Shown here: piece by piece, positions 17,798-26,739 of the stretch
How the letters are laid out: every line of letters begins with the position of its first letter
Numbering within the stretch: the stretch's first letter is position 1
Source of the DNA: Cellulosimicrobium sp. ES-005
GTDB lineage: Bacteria; Actinomycetota; Actinomycetes; Actinomycetales; Cellulomonadaceae
Length of the DNA: 64,000 nt
Reading direction: 5' to 3'
Assembly: GCF_040448685.1 (NCBI RefSeq)
Contig: NZ_CP159290.1
Location: 3,782,001 to 3,846,000, forward strand
Notes under the pieces: model-generated
What the model saw: only the letters and a program-made list of their open reading frames with translations
Databases searched by the model: none
Told to the model about the DNA's origin: nothing
Made by a program: the position numbers and the translations under genes

Positions 17798-18357
17798 CGC
17801 GCACCTCCAGGGGCGGACGGGGCGCTCCCGCGGACGGGAGCCGTGACGGGCAGGTCGTCGTCGGCGACGCGCAGCGGGCCGAGCCGCGCCGCGAGCTTCG
17901 CGTTCGCGTCGCTCAGGTACCGCTTGACGGCGCCCTCGCTCAGCGCGAGCCGTTCGGCGACGTCCCGGACGGTGAGGTCGGAGAAGTAGCGCAGGACGAC
18001 GCACGCGCGCTCACGGGGCGCGAGCGCGCCGAGCGCCTCGACGACGTCGACACGCGCCTGGACGACGGGCTCGACGCGGTCGGTGGGGACGGGCGGGGCG
18101 AGCAGGTGGCGCACGCCGTCCCAGCGGCGCCGCCGTCGGGTGCCGTCGAGGAACCCGCTGAGGACCGCGCGTCGCACGTAGCTCTCGGCGAGCGCGAAGT
18201 CGGTCGCCCCGCGGCCCCGCCGGAACGTCCGGAACAGGGCGTCCTGCACGAGGTCCTCCGCCTCCGTGACGTCTCCCGTCAGGAGATAGGCGTAGCCCAC
18301 GAGGGCACGACGCCGTGTGCGGACGATCTCGTCCAGCACCTCTTCCCACCGCGCCAT
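17794..18357 (-). CDS. SigE-family ECF RNA polymerase sigma factor (second copy)
   Basis: A 187-aa paralogue of the sigma factor at 14803-15396. Region 2 contains ALVGYAYLLTGDVTEAEDLVQDALFRTFR and ESYVRRAVLSGFLDGTRRRRRW. Region 4 contains LGALAPRERACVVLRYFSDLTVRDVAERLALSEGAVKRYLSDANAKL. The ATG start (MARWEEVLDE) is selected by GGGGGAGG about 8 nt upstream; a longer in-frame extension looks non-coding. It is coupled to the double-domain membrane protein. Differences in the recognition helix (SEGAVKRYL versus SVGTVKRYL) are small, so the two factors may read similar -35 elements. Confidence 0.9.
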   Translation of the reverse strand: MARWEEVLDEIVRTRRRALVGYAYLLTGDVTEAEDLVQDALFRTFRRGRGATDFALAESYVRRAVLSGFLDGTRRRRRWDGVRHLLAPPVPTDRVEPVVQARVDVVEALGALAPRERACVVLRYFSDLTVRDVAERLALSEGAVKRYLSDANAKLAARLGPLRVADDDLPVTAPVRGSAPSAPGGAR

Positions 18358-18590
18358 CGCGACCGCCTCCCCCGCTCCTGGAACCACTCTTGCCCTTCTC
18401 AACGACGGGGTCGAGGGTTTCGTTGGGGTGGGGGAGCTCGCGGTTCGGGGCGGCTCACGACCGGTCGGTGCGCCGCGTTTGTGACGTCCTGCACGAGTGG
18501 TCGTGACGTGCGCCACACGTGCGTAGACTCACCCCCATCGCTCCGGCAGGGGACCGGCGCGACGGTCGCGCGGTTCGTCAAGGAGGACGG

Positions 18591-20906
18591 ATGCTCACGC
18601 TCGGTTCGGAAAGTCTCACCATCGTCACCGTCATCGCGGTGATCGCGCTCGTCGCGCTGGTCTTCGCGTTCGTCCTGCGCAGACAGGTCCTCGCCGCGAA
18701 CGAGGGCACGGCGAAGATGCAGGACATCGCCCAGGCCGTGCAGGAGGGCGCCGGGGCCTACCTGAGCCGCCAGTTCCGCACGCTCGCGCTGTTCGCGGTG
18801 ATCGTGTTCGGCCTGCTGTTCCTCCTGCCGGGCGACGGCGGCATCCGCGTGGGGCGCTCGGTTGCGTTCCTCGTCGGCGCCGGGTTCTCGGCGGCGATCG
18901 GCTACCTCGGCATGTGGCTCGCGGTGCGTGCCAACGTGCGCGTCGCGTCGGCCGCGACCCGGCCGGGCGGACGCACCGAGGGCGCGCGCATCGCGTTCCG
19001 GACGGGCGGCGTCGTCGGCATGTCGGTGGTCGGTCTCGGCCTGCTCGGCGCCGCGGGGGTCGTGCTCGTCTACAAGGGCGACGCCCCGGCCGTGCTCGAG
19101 GGCTTCGGCTTCGGCGCCGCGCTGCTCGCGATGTTCATGCGCGTGGGCGGCGGCATCTTCACCAAGGCGGCCGACGTCGGCGCGGACCTGGTCGGCAAGG
19201 TCGAGCAGGGCATCCCCGAGGACGACCCGCGCAACGCCGCGACGATCGCGGACAACGTGGGCGACAACGTGGGCGACTGCGCCGGCATGGCCGCCGACCT
19301 CTTCGAGTCGTACGCCGTGACGCTCGTCGCGGCGCTCATCCTGGGCAAGGCCGCGATGGGCGAGGAGGGCCTCGTCTTCCCGCTCGTGGTCACCGCGATC
19401 GGCGCGCTCGTCGCCGTGCTCGGCGTGTTCATCACGCGCGTGCGCGGCCAGGAGAACGGCCTCAAGGCCATCTACCGCGGGTTCTACCTCTCGGCGCTCA
19501 TCGGCGCGGTGCTCGCCGCCGTCGCCGCGTTCGTCTACCTGCCCTCGTCGTTCTCGGCGCTCGACGGCACCGCGGACCTCGGCGACCTCTCGGGCCTCGC
19601 GGCCGACCCGCGCGTCGTCGCGAGCCTCGCGGTCGTCATCGGCATCGTCCTCGCGGGCATCATCCTGTGGATCACGGGCTACTTCACCGGCACGACGTCC
19701 AAGCCGACCCTGCACGTGGCGGCGACCTCGCGCACGGGCGCGGCGACGGTCGTCCTGTCCGGCATCGGCGTCGGGTTCGAGTCCGCGGTGTACACGGCGG
19801 GCGTGATCGCCGCGGCGATCTGCGGCCTGTTCCTGCTCGCGGGCGGCTCGGTCTGGCTCGCGCTGTTCCTCGTCGCGCTCGCCGGGTGCGGGCTGCTCAC
19901 CACGGTCGGCGTCATCGTCGCGATGGACACGTTCGGCCCGGTCTCGGACAACGCGCAGGGCATCTACGAGATGTCGGTTGGCGAGTCGGGCGATGGCGAC
20001 CCGGAGGCCGCGCAGATCCTCACGGACCTCGACGCGGTCGGGAACACGACGAAGGCCATCACCAAGGGCATCGCCATCACGACGGCGGTGCTCGCGGCGA
20101 CCGCCCTGTTCGGGTCGTACGCCGATGCCGTGAGCCACGCGATGGCGGACGTCCAGACGGTCGGGAGCGGCCTCGTCACGGCGATGCTCGACTACGAGAT
20201 CATCTCGCCGATCACGCTCGTGGGCGTGATCCTCGGCGCCGCGACGGTCTTCCTCTTCTCCGGTCTCGCGATCGACGCCGTGACGCGGGCCGCCGGGGCG
20301 ATCGTCTTCGAGGTGCGCCGCCAGTTCCGCGAGCACCCCGGGATCATGACGTTCCAGGAGCGCCCGGAGTACGGCAAGGTCGTGGACATCTGCACGCGCG
20401 ACTCGCTGCGCGAGCTCGCGACGCCGGGCCTGCTCGCCGCGTTCGCGCCCATCGCGGTCGGGTTCGGCCTGGGCGTCGGCCCGCTCGCCGGCTTCCTCGC
20501 CGGGGCGATCGGCGCGGGCGTCCTCATGGCGGTGTTCCTCGCCAACTCGGGCGGGGCGTGGGACAACGCGAAGAAGATCGTCGAGGACGGCGCCTACGGG
20601 GGCAAGGGCTCCGAGGCGCACGCCGCGACCGTCATCGGCGACACCGTCGGCGACCCGTTCAAGGACACGGCCGGCCCGGCGATCAACCCTCTCATCAAGG
20701 TCATGAACCTCGTGTCGGTGCTCATCGCCCCCGCGGTGGTGCTCATGAGCGTGCCCGCGGACGCGAACCACGCGCTGCGCATCGGCATCGCCGTGGTCGC
20801 GGCGGCGATCGCCTTCGGCGCGGTGATCATGTCCCGCCTGCGCGCGGCGCGGGTCGACCGCGAGGACTCGTCGGTCGAGCCGGAGCGGGTCGCGACCGGC
20901 GCCTGA
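18591..20906 (+). CDS. hppA: K+-independent proton-translocating pyrophosphatase
   Basis: A 771-aa membrane-bound pyrophosphatase with about 16 helices that couples pyrophosphate hydrolysis to proton export. The substrate-binding motifs are ADVGADLVGKVEQGIPEDDPRN and DNVGDNVGDCAGMAADLFESY near residues 200-240, and a C-terminal DTVGDPFKDTAGPAINPLIK. The segment GNTTKAITKG carries lysine where K+-dependent enzymes have alanine, which marks the K+-independent H+-pumping class. The ATG start has a perfect AAGGAGG 5 nt upstream. The gene has its own terminator. Confidence 0.96.
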   Translation: MLTLGSESLTIVTVIAVIALVALVFAFVLRRQVLAANEGTAKMQDIAQAVQEGAGAYLSRQFRTLALFAVIVFGLLFLLPGDGGIRVGRSVAFLVGAGFSAAIGYLGMWLAVRANVRVASAATRPGGRTEGARIAFRTGGVVGMSVVGLGLLGAAGVVLVYKGDAPAVLEGFGFGAALLAMFMRVGGGIFTKAADVGADLVGKVEQGIPEDDPRNAATIADNVGDNVGDCAGMAADLFESYAVTLVAALILGKAAMGEEGLVFPLVVTAIGALVAVLGVFITRVRGQENGLKAIYRGFYLSALIGAVLAAVAAFVYLPSSFSALDGTADLGDLSGLAADPRVVASLAVVIGIVLAGIILWITGYFTGTTSKPTLHVAATSRTGAATVVLSGIGVGFESAVYTAGVIAAAICGLFLLAGGSVWLALFLVALAGCGLLTTVGVIVAMDTFGPVSDNAQGIYEMSVGESGDGDPEAAQILTDLDAVGNTTKAITKGIAITTAVLAATALFGSYADAVSHAMADVQTVGSGLVTAMLDYEIISPITLVGVILGAATVFLFSGLAIDAVTRAAGAIVFEVRRQFREHPGIMTFQERPEYGKVVDICTRDSLRELATPGLLAAFAPIAVGFGLGVGPLAGFLAGAIGAGVLMAVFLANSGGAWDNAKKIVEDGAYGGKGSEAHAATVIGDTVGDPFKDTAGPAINPLIKVMNLVSVLIAPAVVLMSVPADANHALRIGIAVVAAAIAFGAVIMSRLRAARVDREDSSVEPERVATGA

Positions 20907-20927
20907 CCGGTCGCGGACCAGCGCACG

Positions 20928-20960
20928 AGGACGCCCGGGCCCGCGCGGCCCGGGCGTCCT
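20928..20960. terminator. Strong hairpin after hppA
   Basis: A perfect 14-bp stem (20928-20941 with 20947-20960; AGGACGCCCGGGCC) closes a 5-nt loop 21 bp after the hppA stop. The lipoprotein gene converges from the right, so the hairpin can serve both strands. Confidence 0.8.
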
Positions 20961-20990
20961 GCCGCGCGGAGCCTCTCGCGTGCCCTCGGC

Positions 20991-22337
20991 CTACGGCCAG
21001 GCCTCCCGCCAGGCGTCGTAGAACACGTCGTCGTCGATCCGGGTCGGGTACGTGATCTCCCCGGGCACCGGGTCGGGTCCGGCGGTGAGCTCGACCGCGA
21101 AGTCGCCCCCCGCCGTGACCTGGACGGGCGTCCCCGCGGGAACCCGCACGGCGAGCTCGCGCGCGAGCGCCGCCACGTCCTCCTCGGTGAGCGGGGCGTG
21201 CTCGCCGAACTCGGCGCTCACCCGGTCGATCGCGGCGAGGCGAGCCAGCGCCGGGACCGCGGCGCCGACGTCCCGCACGTCGGCTGCGGTGAGCGGACCC
21301 GGCGTACGACCGGCCACGACGGTGCGGAAGACCCACGGTCCCGGTTCGCCCGGGCCGGGGACGTCGTCGTTGGCGGCGAGCACCGCCCCCAGGACCGCCG
21401 CGTCGGGGTCGTCGGCGAGCTCGTCGGCGAGCGCGACGGCAACCTCGACATGGTCCACGCGGACCTCGAGCCCGTCCTGCGTGACCGTGACCGCGGTGAC
21501 GTCGGGTCGTGCACCGAGCCGGACCGCGAGATCGAGCGCCTCCGGCGAGGCATCGGCGTCAGTCCCCTCGAAGGTCACGTCGCCACCCTGGACGACGAGC
21601 GCGCCGGCGATCTCGGGGGCGGTGGACCGGGCGAGGGCCTGTGCGTCGGCGACGCGGGCCGGGTCGACCACGCGCAGCTCGAGGCGCGGGTCCGGGGAGG
21701 TCGCGAGCCGAGCCTCGGTGACGCCGTACTCGTCGTCGACGGCGCGGAGCGCGTCCAGCGCCGCGCTCGGGTCGTCCCCCGAGGCGACCTCGGCGACGAA
21801 CGGTCCGGCGGTGACCACGACGTCGGTGCCCTCGAGCGGCTGCAGCTCGTCCCCGGGGAGGGCGAGGTCCGCGACGAGACGGGCGAACCGCTCGGGGTCG
21901 TCCAGGTCGACGCTCACCTCGCTCGTGCCGAGCTCGCCGCCGACGACGGCCGGGTCGTCACGGAGCGCGTTCCACGTGTCGAGGACGGCGTCGTTGCGCT
22001 CGCGGTCGGGACGGGCGCCGAGCGTCAGGTGCTCGACCTCGAGCGACCCGTCGACGCCGTCGTGCGCGTCGACGTACGCGCCGAGCTCGTGGAACAGCTC
22101 GGCCACGCGCTCCGCGGACGTGCCGGGCTCGACGACGAGGGTCCCGTGCGCGGAGCCCGCGAAGGGCAGGTCGTTCGACGCGTCGGTCTCGACCTCGGCC
22201 ACGTCGGGCGTGCCGCGCCAGTCGTCCTCGAAGCGCTGGGCCTTCGCCGACCCCGCGTTCAGCGCGCACGCCGAGGTGAGGCCGACGACGAGGACGGCGG
22301 CGCACGACGTGGCGAGGGTGCGCGGGGCGACGGTCAC
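20991..22337 (-). CDS. Large lipoprotein of unknown function
   Basis: A 448-aa predicted lipoprotein. The signal peptide ends in a lipobox (VVGLTSACALN, with cysteine near residue 23). The mature part is acidic, rich in Ala/Asp/Val and without further cysteines. It contains recurring strand-helix blocks with phrases such as LARLVADLALPGDEL and VDHVEVAVALADELADDP. This repetition suggests several similar small alpha/beta modules, but I recognise no family. The GTG start is supported by TACGAT 8 nt upstream (leaderless). It faces hppA, with a strong terminator between them. Confidence 0.7.
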   Translation of the reverse strand: MTVAPRTLATSCAAVLVVGLTSACALNAGSAKAQRFEDDWRGTPDVAEVETDASNDLPFAGSAHGTLVVEPGTSAERVAELFHELGAYVDAHDGVDGSLEVEHLTLGARPDRERNDAVLDTWNALRDDPAVVGGELGTSEVSVDLDDPERFARLVADLALPGDELQPLEGTDVVVTAGPFVAEVASGDDPSAALDALRAVDDEYGVTEARLATSPDPRLELRVVDPARVADAQALARSTAPEIAGALVVQGGDVTFEGTDADASPEALDLAVRLGARPDVTAVTVTQDGLEVRVDHVEVAVALADELADDPDAAVLGAVLAANDDVPGPGEPGPWVFRTVVAGRTPGPLTAADVRDVGAAVPALARLAAIDRVSAEFGEHAPLTEEDVAALARELAVRVPAGTPVQVTAGGDFAVELTAGPDPVPGEITYPTRIDDDVFYDAWREAWP

Positions 22338-22345
22338 GGTCGCCG

Positions 22346-22351
22346 ATCGTA
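22346..22351 (-). promoter_or_regulatory. -10 hexamer TACGAT, leaderless start of lipoprotein
   Basis: On the minus strand TACGAT is followed by 8 nt and the GTG start at 22337. No ribosome binding site is visible. Confidence 0.5.
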
Positions 22352-22396
22352 GCGGGGGCGGGGCCGGGGCCCAGGCGCTCCGGACGCGGCCTGCCC

Positions 22397-24634
22397 TCAG
22401 CCCTTGACGGTGAACGGCGCGCGCAGCAGCGCGTCGTCGCGGGACGACGGGCCGACGCGGAGCTCGAACTCGCCCGGCTCGACGACCCGGCGGCCCTGGG
22501 CGTCGACGAGCGTGCAGTCCGCGACGGGCACCTCGAGGTCGACCGTCACCTGCTCGCCGGGCGCGAGCGCGACCTTGCGGTACGCCTTGAGCTCCTTCTC
22601 GGCCCACGTCACCGACGTGACCGTGTCGCTCACGTAGACCTGCACGGTCTCGCGGACGGGCCGTGCGCCGGTGTTGGTCAGCGTGACCTGGGCGCGGACG
22701 ACGTCGTCGGGGCCGTGCACGGAGCCCAGGACGCGCAGGTCCGCGTAGTCGACCGTCGTGTAGCTCAGGCCCTCCCCGAAGGCGAACGCGGGGCGCTGCG
22801 TGAGGTCGGCGTACCGGTCGCCGTGCTGGCCGCGCACCACGTTGTAGTAGGTGGGCTGCTGGCCGGCGTGGCGCGCGAAGGAGATCGGGAGCCGCCCCTC
22901 GGGCTCGATCTGCCCGAGCACGAGCTCGGCCACCGCCTGCCCGCCGCGCATGCCGGGGTTCGCGGCCCAGACGATCGCGGCCGCGGCGTGGGCGGACGGC
23001 GGGAGGACGAGCGGCTTGGACGCGACGACGACGACCACGACGGGTGTGCCGGTCTCGACGAGCGCGTCGAGCAGCCCGACCTGGCCGCCGACGAGCTCGA
23101 GCGTCGCGGTCGACTTGCCCTCGCCGACGAGCTCGATCCGGTCGCCGACGACGGCGACGACGAGGTCCGCGTCGCGCGCCACGGCCACGGCCTCGGCGAT
23201 CAGCGCGTCGTCGGGCTCGGCCGGCACGACGACCTGCGGGCGCGGCTGCCCGTCGGGGAACAGCTCGCCCTCCGGGTCGGGCTCGAGCGTGAGGATGTCG
23301 GCACCGCGCGCGTGCGTGACCGTCCAGCCCTCGGGGACGTGGGCGCGGAAGCCGTCGAGGACGGTCGTCGTCATCTCGCGCGGATGCCCGTCGGGCAGCC
23401 AGTCGGCCTGCCCCGACGCTCCGGCCCAGTCCCCGAGCTGCGTGTGGTCGTCGTCCGCGTTCGGCCCGACGACGGCGACCGTGCGCCCGTTCGTGAAGGG
23501 GAGCGTGCCGTCGTTCGTCAGCAGGACGAGCGAGCGGCGCGCGACCTCGAGGTTGACGGCCGTGTGCTCCGCCGAGGCGATGACGGCCTCCTGGCGCGCG
23601 ACGTCGGGGCGTCGCGGGTCCTCGAACAGGCCGAGCCGGAACTTCAGCGTGAGGATGCGGCGGACCGCCGCGTCGATCGCCGACTCCTCGACGAGCCCGC
23701 GCGCGACCGCCTCCAGCGCGCCCTCGAAGAACCTCGGCGTCGTCATGACCATGTCGTTGCCCGCGCGGACGGCGGCGGCGGAGGCGTGCACGTAGTCGGG
23801 CTGGATGTGCTGCTCCCAGACCATGCGGCCGACGTTGTCCCAGTCGGTGACGAGCGTCCCGGTGTAGCCCCACTCTCCGCGCAGGACGTCGTCGAGCAAC
23901 CAGCCGTTGACGGTGACCGGCACGCCGTCCATGGACTGGTAGCCGAGCATGAAGGTCGCGCAGCCCTCGCGGGCGACGCGCTCGAACGGGGGCAGGAACC
24001 AGGACTGGAGCTTGCGCGGCGAGATGTCGGCCTCGCTCGCGTCGCGGCCGCCCTGCGTCTCGGAGTAGCCGGCGAAGTGCTTGGCGGTCGCGAGGACCCC
24101 GGTCGGGTCCGCGAGACCCTCGCCCTGGTACCCGCGCACCATCGCCGACGCGAGCTCGCCGATGAGGTACGGGTCCTCGCCGAAGGTCTCGTCGACGCGG
24201 CCCCAGCGCAGGTCGCGCGCGATGCACAGCACCGGCGAGAACGTCCAGTGGATGCCGGTCGCGGCGACCTCGACGGCCGTGGCGCGGGCCACCTGCTCGA
24301 CGAGGTCGGGGTCCCACGTGGCCGCCATGCCGAGCTGCGTGGGGAAGATCGTCGCGCCGACCCAGAAGGAGTGGCCGTGGATGCAGTCCTCGGCGACGAG
24401 CAGGGGGATGCCGAGCCGGGTCCGCCCGGTGAGCGCGTGGGCCTCGAGCACGTTCTGCGGGGACGTGTGCAGCAGCGACCCCGCGTGCTTGTCCAGGACC
24501 GCCGGGCCGACGCCGTCGCGCGCGTCGAGCTGCAGCATCTGCCCGACCTTCTCGGGGAGCGTCATCCGCGCCAGGAGGTCCTCGACGCGGTCGGCCACGG
24601 GCAGCGCAGGATCGAGGTAGGGGAGGGTGCTCAC
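22397..24634 (-). CDS. GH3 family beta-glycosidase with fibronectin III-like domain
   Basis: A 745-aa intracellular glycoside hydrolase, probably a beta-glucosidase or beta-xylosidase acting on short oligosaccharides. No signal peptide is present. The GH3 TIM barrel shows AEDCIHGHSFW, ATAKHFAGYSETQGGRDASEADIS and the nucleophile region LVTDWDNVGRM (Asp near residue 270). The alpha/beta sandwich domain has VAVVGPNADD. The fibronectin III-like C-terminal domain has SYTTVDYADLRV and GEFELRVGPSSRD. The GTG giving VSTLPYLDP is chosen over one five codons upstream because GGAAGGA lies 6 nt before it. Two ACCGGT sites upstream suggest repression relieved by sugar. Confidence 0.92.
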   Translation of the reverse strand: MSTLPYLDPALPVADRVEDLLARMTLPEKVGQMLQLDARDGVGPAVLDKHAGSLLHTSPQNVLEAHALTGRTRLGIPLLVAEDCIHGHSFWVGATIFPTQLGMAATWDPDLVEQVARATAVEVAATGIHWTFSPVLCIARDLRWGRVDETFGEDPYLIGELASAMVRGYQGEGLADPTGVLATAKHFAGYSETQGGRDASEADISPRKLQSWFLPPFERVAREGCATFMLGYQSMDGVPVTVNGWLLDDVLRGEWGYTGTLVTDWDNVGRMVWEQHIQPDYVHASAAAVRAGNDMVMTTPRFFEGALEAVARGLVEESAIDAAVRRILTLKFRLGLFEDPRRPDVARQEAVIASAEHTAVNLEVARRSLVLLTNDGTLPFTNGRTVAVVGPNADDDHTQLGDWAGASGQADWLPDGHPREMTTTVLDGFRAHVPEGWTVTHARGADILTLEPDPEGELFPDGQPRPQVVVPAEPDDALIAEAVAVARDADLVVAVVGDRIELVGEGKSTATLELVGGQVGLLDALVETGTPVVVVVVASKPLVLPPSAHAAAAIVWAANPGMRGGQAVAELVLGQIEPEGRLPISFARHAGQQPTYYNVVRGQHGDRYADLTQRPAFAFGEGLSYTTVDYADLRVLGSVHGPDDVVRAQVTLTNTGARPVRETVQVYVSDTVTSVTWAEKELKAYRKVALAPGEQVTVDLEVPVADCTLVDAQGRRVVEPGEFELRVGPSSRDDALLRAPFTVKG

Positions 24635-24724
24635 GGACGGTCCTTCCACGGCGACGGCGACGGTTCCCGGGTGCGCGTCGAGCGTTCGCCGCTCACGCGC
24701 TCGGGAGCCCGGGCGCGGCCACTC

Positions 24725-24748
24725 TACCGGTAAAACTGAATAACCGGT
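24725..24748. promoter_or_regulatory. Paired ACCGGT operator-like sites upstream of GH3 gene
   Basis: TACCGGTA (24725-24732) and a second ACCGGT core (24743-24748) lie 17 bp apart in an unusually AT-rich stretch about 90 bp before the GH3 start. CG-centred palindromes of this type are typical LacI-family operators. No LacI gene is in the window; the adjacent TetR protein is the other candidate binder. Confidence 0.55.
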
Positions 24749-24763
24749 AAGTAAGTTTGGCGC

Positions 24764-25432
24764 TCAGCGCCAGTGGTCCAGGAAGCGCGCGACCGTCTCC
24801 GTCGCGTGGTCCAGCACGCGCCCGTCCTCCGCCGCCGCGGACAGCAGCGCCGCGTCGACGACGTGCGCCACCAGGTCGACGTCCGACACGTGCGCGTGCC
24901 CCGACGCGTCCAGCACGGTCTGCGCCGCAGCGAGCAGGCGCGGCCGCGACGCGCGCATGATCGGCCGGAGCGCCGGGTCGCGCATCGCCGTCAGCATCGG
25001 GTCCAGCCGCACGTCGACCACCGTGTCGTCCACGTGCGGGGCGTACAGCGTCTCGATCAGCTCGCGCGCGGTCGCCGCGCTCGAACGACGTTCCCGCGAC
25101 AGCGCGTCGGCCCGGTCCTGCGCCGCCGCGGCGCGCACGTCCTCCGCGGCCTCGACCGCCGTCGAGACCAGCGACGCGCTCGTCGGGAAGTAGTACGACG
25201 CCGAGCCCTGCGGCACGCCCGCCGCGCGCGCCACCCGGCGGTGGGTCACGGCGCCGAAGCCCTCCTCGATGAGCAGGTGCGCCGCCGCCTCCACCATCGC
25301 GCGCTGTCGTTGCGCGCTGCGCCCCTGCACCGTGGCGCGCGCCCCGTGCGCCGGGTCGTGGACCGTCCCGGCCCCCGCGTTCCCCCCGTCGTGCCGCGCC
25401 GCCCGGTCGATGGTGCCCGCTCCGTCGTCCAC
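24764..25432 (-). CDS. TetR family transcriptional regulator
   Basis: A 222-aa regulator. The N-terminal helix-turn-helix is QRQRAMVEAAAHLLIEEGFGAVTHRRVARAAGVPQGSASYYF, with the recognition helix and aromatic YYFPT exit typical of the family. The C-terminal helical ligand domain runs from about residue 85 to the end (ETVARFLDHWR). The start is unsure: GTG at 25432 gives about 45 disordered residues before the HTH, and a GTG near 25331 would give a compact protein. It is encoded directly upstream of the GH3 gene on the same strand, so it may regulate that gene or itself. The ligand is unknown. Confidence 0.82.
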   Translation of the reverse strand: MDDGAGTIDRAARHDGGNAGAGTVHDPAHGARATVQGRSAQRQRAMVEAAAHLLIEEGFGAVTHRRVARAAGVPQGSASYYFPTSASLVSTAVEAAEDVRAAAAQDRADALSRERRSSAATARELIETLYAPHVDDTVVDVRLDPMLTAMRDPALRPIMRASRPRLLAAAQTVLDASGHAHVSDVDLVAHVVDAALLSAAAEDGRVLDHATETVARFLDHWR

Positions 25433-25479
25433 GCTGCCATCGTAGTGAGGCCGACACCGCGCGCCCGGAGACCCGGTAC

Positions 25480-25521
25480 GCCGAGGTAGAGCCCTGGTTG
25501 GCCGAGGTGGAGCCGTGGTTT
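25480..25521. repeat. Two 21-bp direct repeats
   Basis: GCCGAGGTAGAGCCCTGGTTG (first copy, 25480-25500) is followed directly by a copy with three substitutions (25501-25521). Both lie in the long gap upstream of the TetR gene. Confidence 0.8.
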
Positions 25522-25552
25522 CTGTGTTCGACGGCGTGGGGTTGCCCTGGGT

Positions 25553-25652
25553 GGGCGGGGTGGGTGGTGGTGCCGCGTCTACCATCCGCCGCTCGTTCCT
25601 CGCGGCTCCCGCCAGGCCCGACCACGACGCGGCACCACCACCCACCCCGCCC
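25553..25652. repeat. 27-bp perfect inverted repeat in a 503-bp intergenic region
   Basis: Positions 25553-25579 and 25626-25652 are exact reverse complements, separated by 46 bp. Each arm is a run of GGGT/GGTGG-type sequence. The surrounding gap (25433-25935) otherwise holds a 21-bp direct repeat, the operator at 25859 and no convincing gene. The arms could fold into a long hairpin or cruciform. Confidence 0.9.
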
Positions 25653-25858
25653 GGCGTCGTCTCGCCCTGGTCGGTGCTCACCTCGGGCGACCGCCCGCGG
25701 TGTCGGTCTCACCAGCACGTTGCCGCTTTGCGTCCGGTCGCCGTGGAGCCTTCCCGCACCGTCCCGGCACCGTCCCTGCGCGGCGCCGCGGTCGCGGGAT
25801 GTCGGTCGCGGGCGTCTGGCGAGCAGGCGGGGCTGGTTTCGTCCGGGGGGTCGGAGGA

Positions 25859-25883
25859 ATAACCTATACGTGCGTATGGTTAT
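25859..25883. promoter_or_regulatory. Palindromic operator/promoter of the DUF981 gene
   Basis: ATAACC-t-ATACG-TG-CGTAT-GGTTAT forms a near-perfect palindrome with a single extra base in the left arm, in an AT-rich island 52 bp before the start codon at 25936. TATACG and TATGGT within it resemble -10 elements. A TetR-type repressor site overlapping a promoter is the likely reading. Confidence 0.6.
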
Positions 25884-25935
25884 CGACCTCGGGCCGTGAG
25901 TGCGGCTCGTGGGAACGAACGAGGAGTGGACAGAG

Positions 25936-26646
25936 ATGGTCGCCGCCGAGGGGCTCGTCATCGACTGGGCGCAGATGCCCACCTACAACACCGTGATGTC
26001 CGTCGCCGTCGGCGCCGGGCTGATCCTGCTCGTCATGCTCGGCCGTGAGCTGCTGCGGTCGCCGGGGAAGGTCGTCGTCGAGGGGTGGTCGCTCGCGTTC
26101 GGCGTGCTCGGCACGATCCTCACGGCGACCGGGCTGCACATGACGCTCACGTGGCCGCTCGCCGCGGGCGGCTTCCCGTTCGACAACATCATCTTCGGCG
26201 AGACGAGCCTCGCGTTCGGCGTGCTGCTCCTCGCCGCCGCGTTCTACCTGTGGACGCGCGGCCGCGCCGCGCTCGAGCGGGCCGACGCCACCGAGCACCT
26301 GCAGGCCGTCGCGCGCCCCGTGTCGGTGTTCGTGCTCGGCATGGGCCTCGGGCTCGTCGCCATCGCGATCGCCGGCGTGACGTACCAGCTCTTCGCCGCG
26401 CCGCCGGAGGAGCCCATCTCGGGCGCGTTCGCCGCCTACCCGCTCGTCGAGGCGATCTTCATGTCCGGGCTCATCGCGCTCGTCGGCGTCGGCGCGATCC
26501 TCTTCCCGTTCGCGGTGCGCTCCGGTCGCCGGGTCGTCCGCGTCGTCATCGGGTGGGCATGGGGCCTGTCCGGCGTCGCGTTCCTGCTGTTCGGCGCCAT
26601 GAACTTCTTCACCCACATCGGGCTCATCGTCAACACGATGGGCTGA
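25936..26646 (+). CDS. DUF981 family membrane protein
   Basis: A 236-aa polytopic membrane protein with about six or seven helices, for example VMSVAVGAGLILLVMLG, LAFGVLGTILTATGLHMTL, FGVLLLAAAFYLW and LGLVAIAIAGVTYQLF. The conserved GLHMTLTWPL and FDNIIFGETSLAFG segments identify the DUF981 family, whose function is not established. GAGGAGTGG lies at proper spacing before the ATG; an upstream in-frame start lacks such support. The palindrome at 25859-25883 implies tight regulation. Confidence 0.8.
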   Translation: MVAAEGLVIDWAQMPTYNTVMSVAVGAGLILLVMLGRELLRSPGKVVVEGWSLAFGVLGTILTATGLHMTLTWPLAAGGFPFDNIIFGETSLAFGVLLLAAAFYLWTRGRAALERADATEHLQAVARPVSVFVLGMGLGLVAIAIAGVTYQLFAAPPEEPISGAFAAYPLVEAIFMSGLIALVGVGAILFPFAVRSGRRVVRVVIGWAWGLSGVAFLLFGAMNFFTHIGLIVNTMG

Positions 26647-26739
26647 CGAGGGCCGCCGTCCAGCGGGCGGGCGGGACCCCGTGGGCCGGGACGGCTCGCG
26701 GGGTTCGCCTCGCGCGCGCGAGGCGTCATCATAGGGGCC

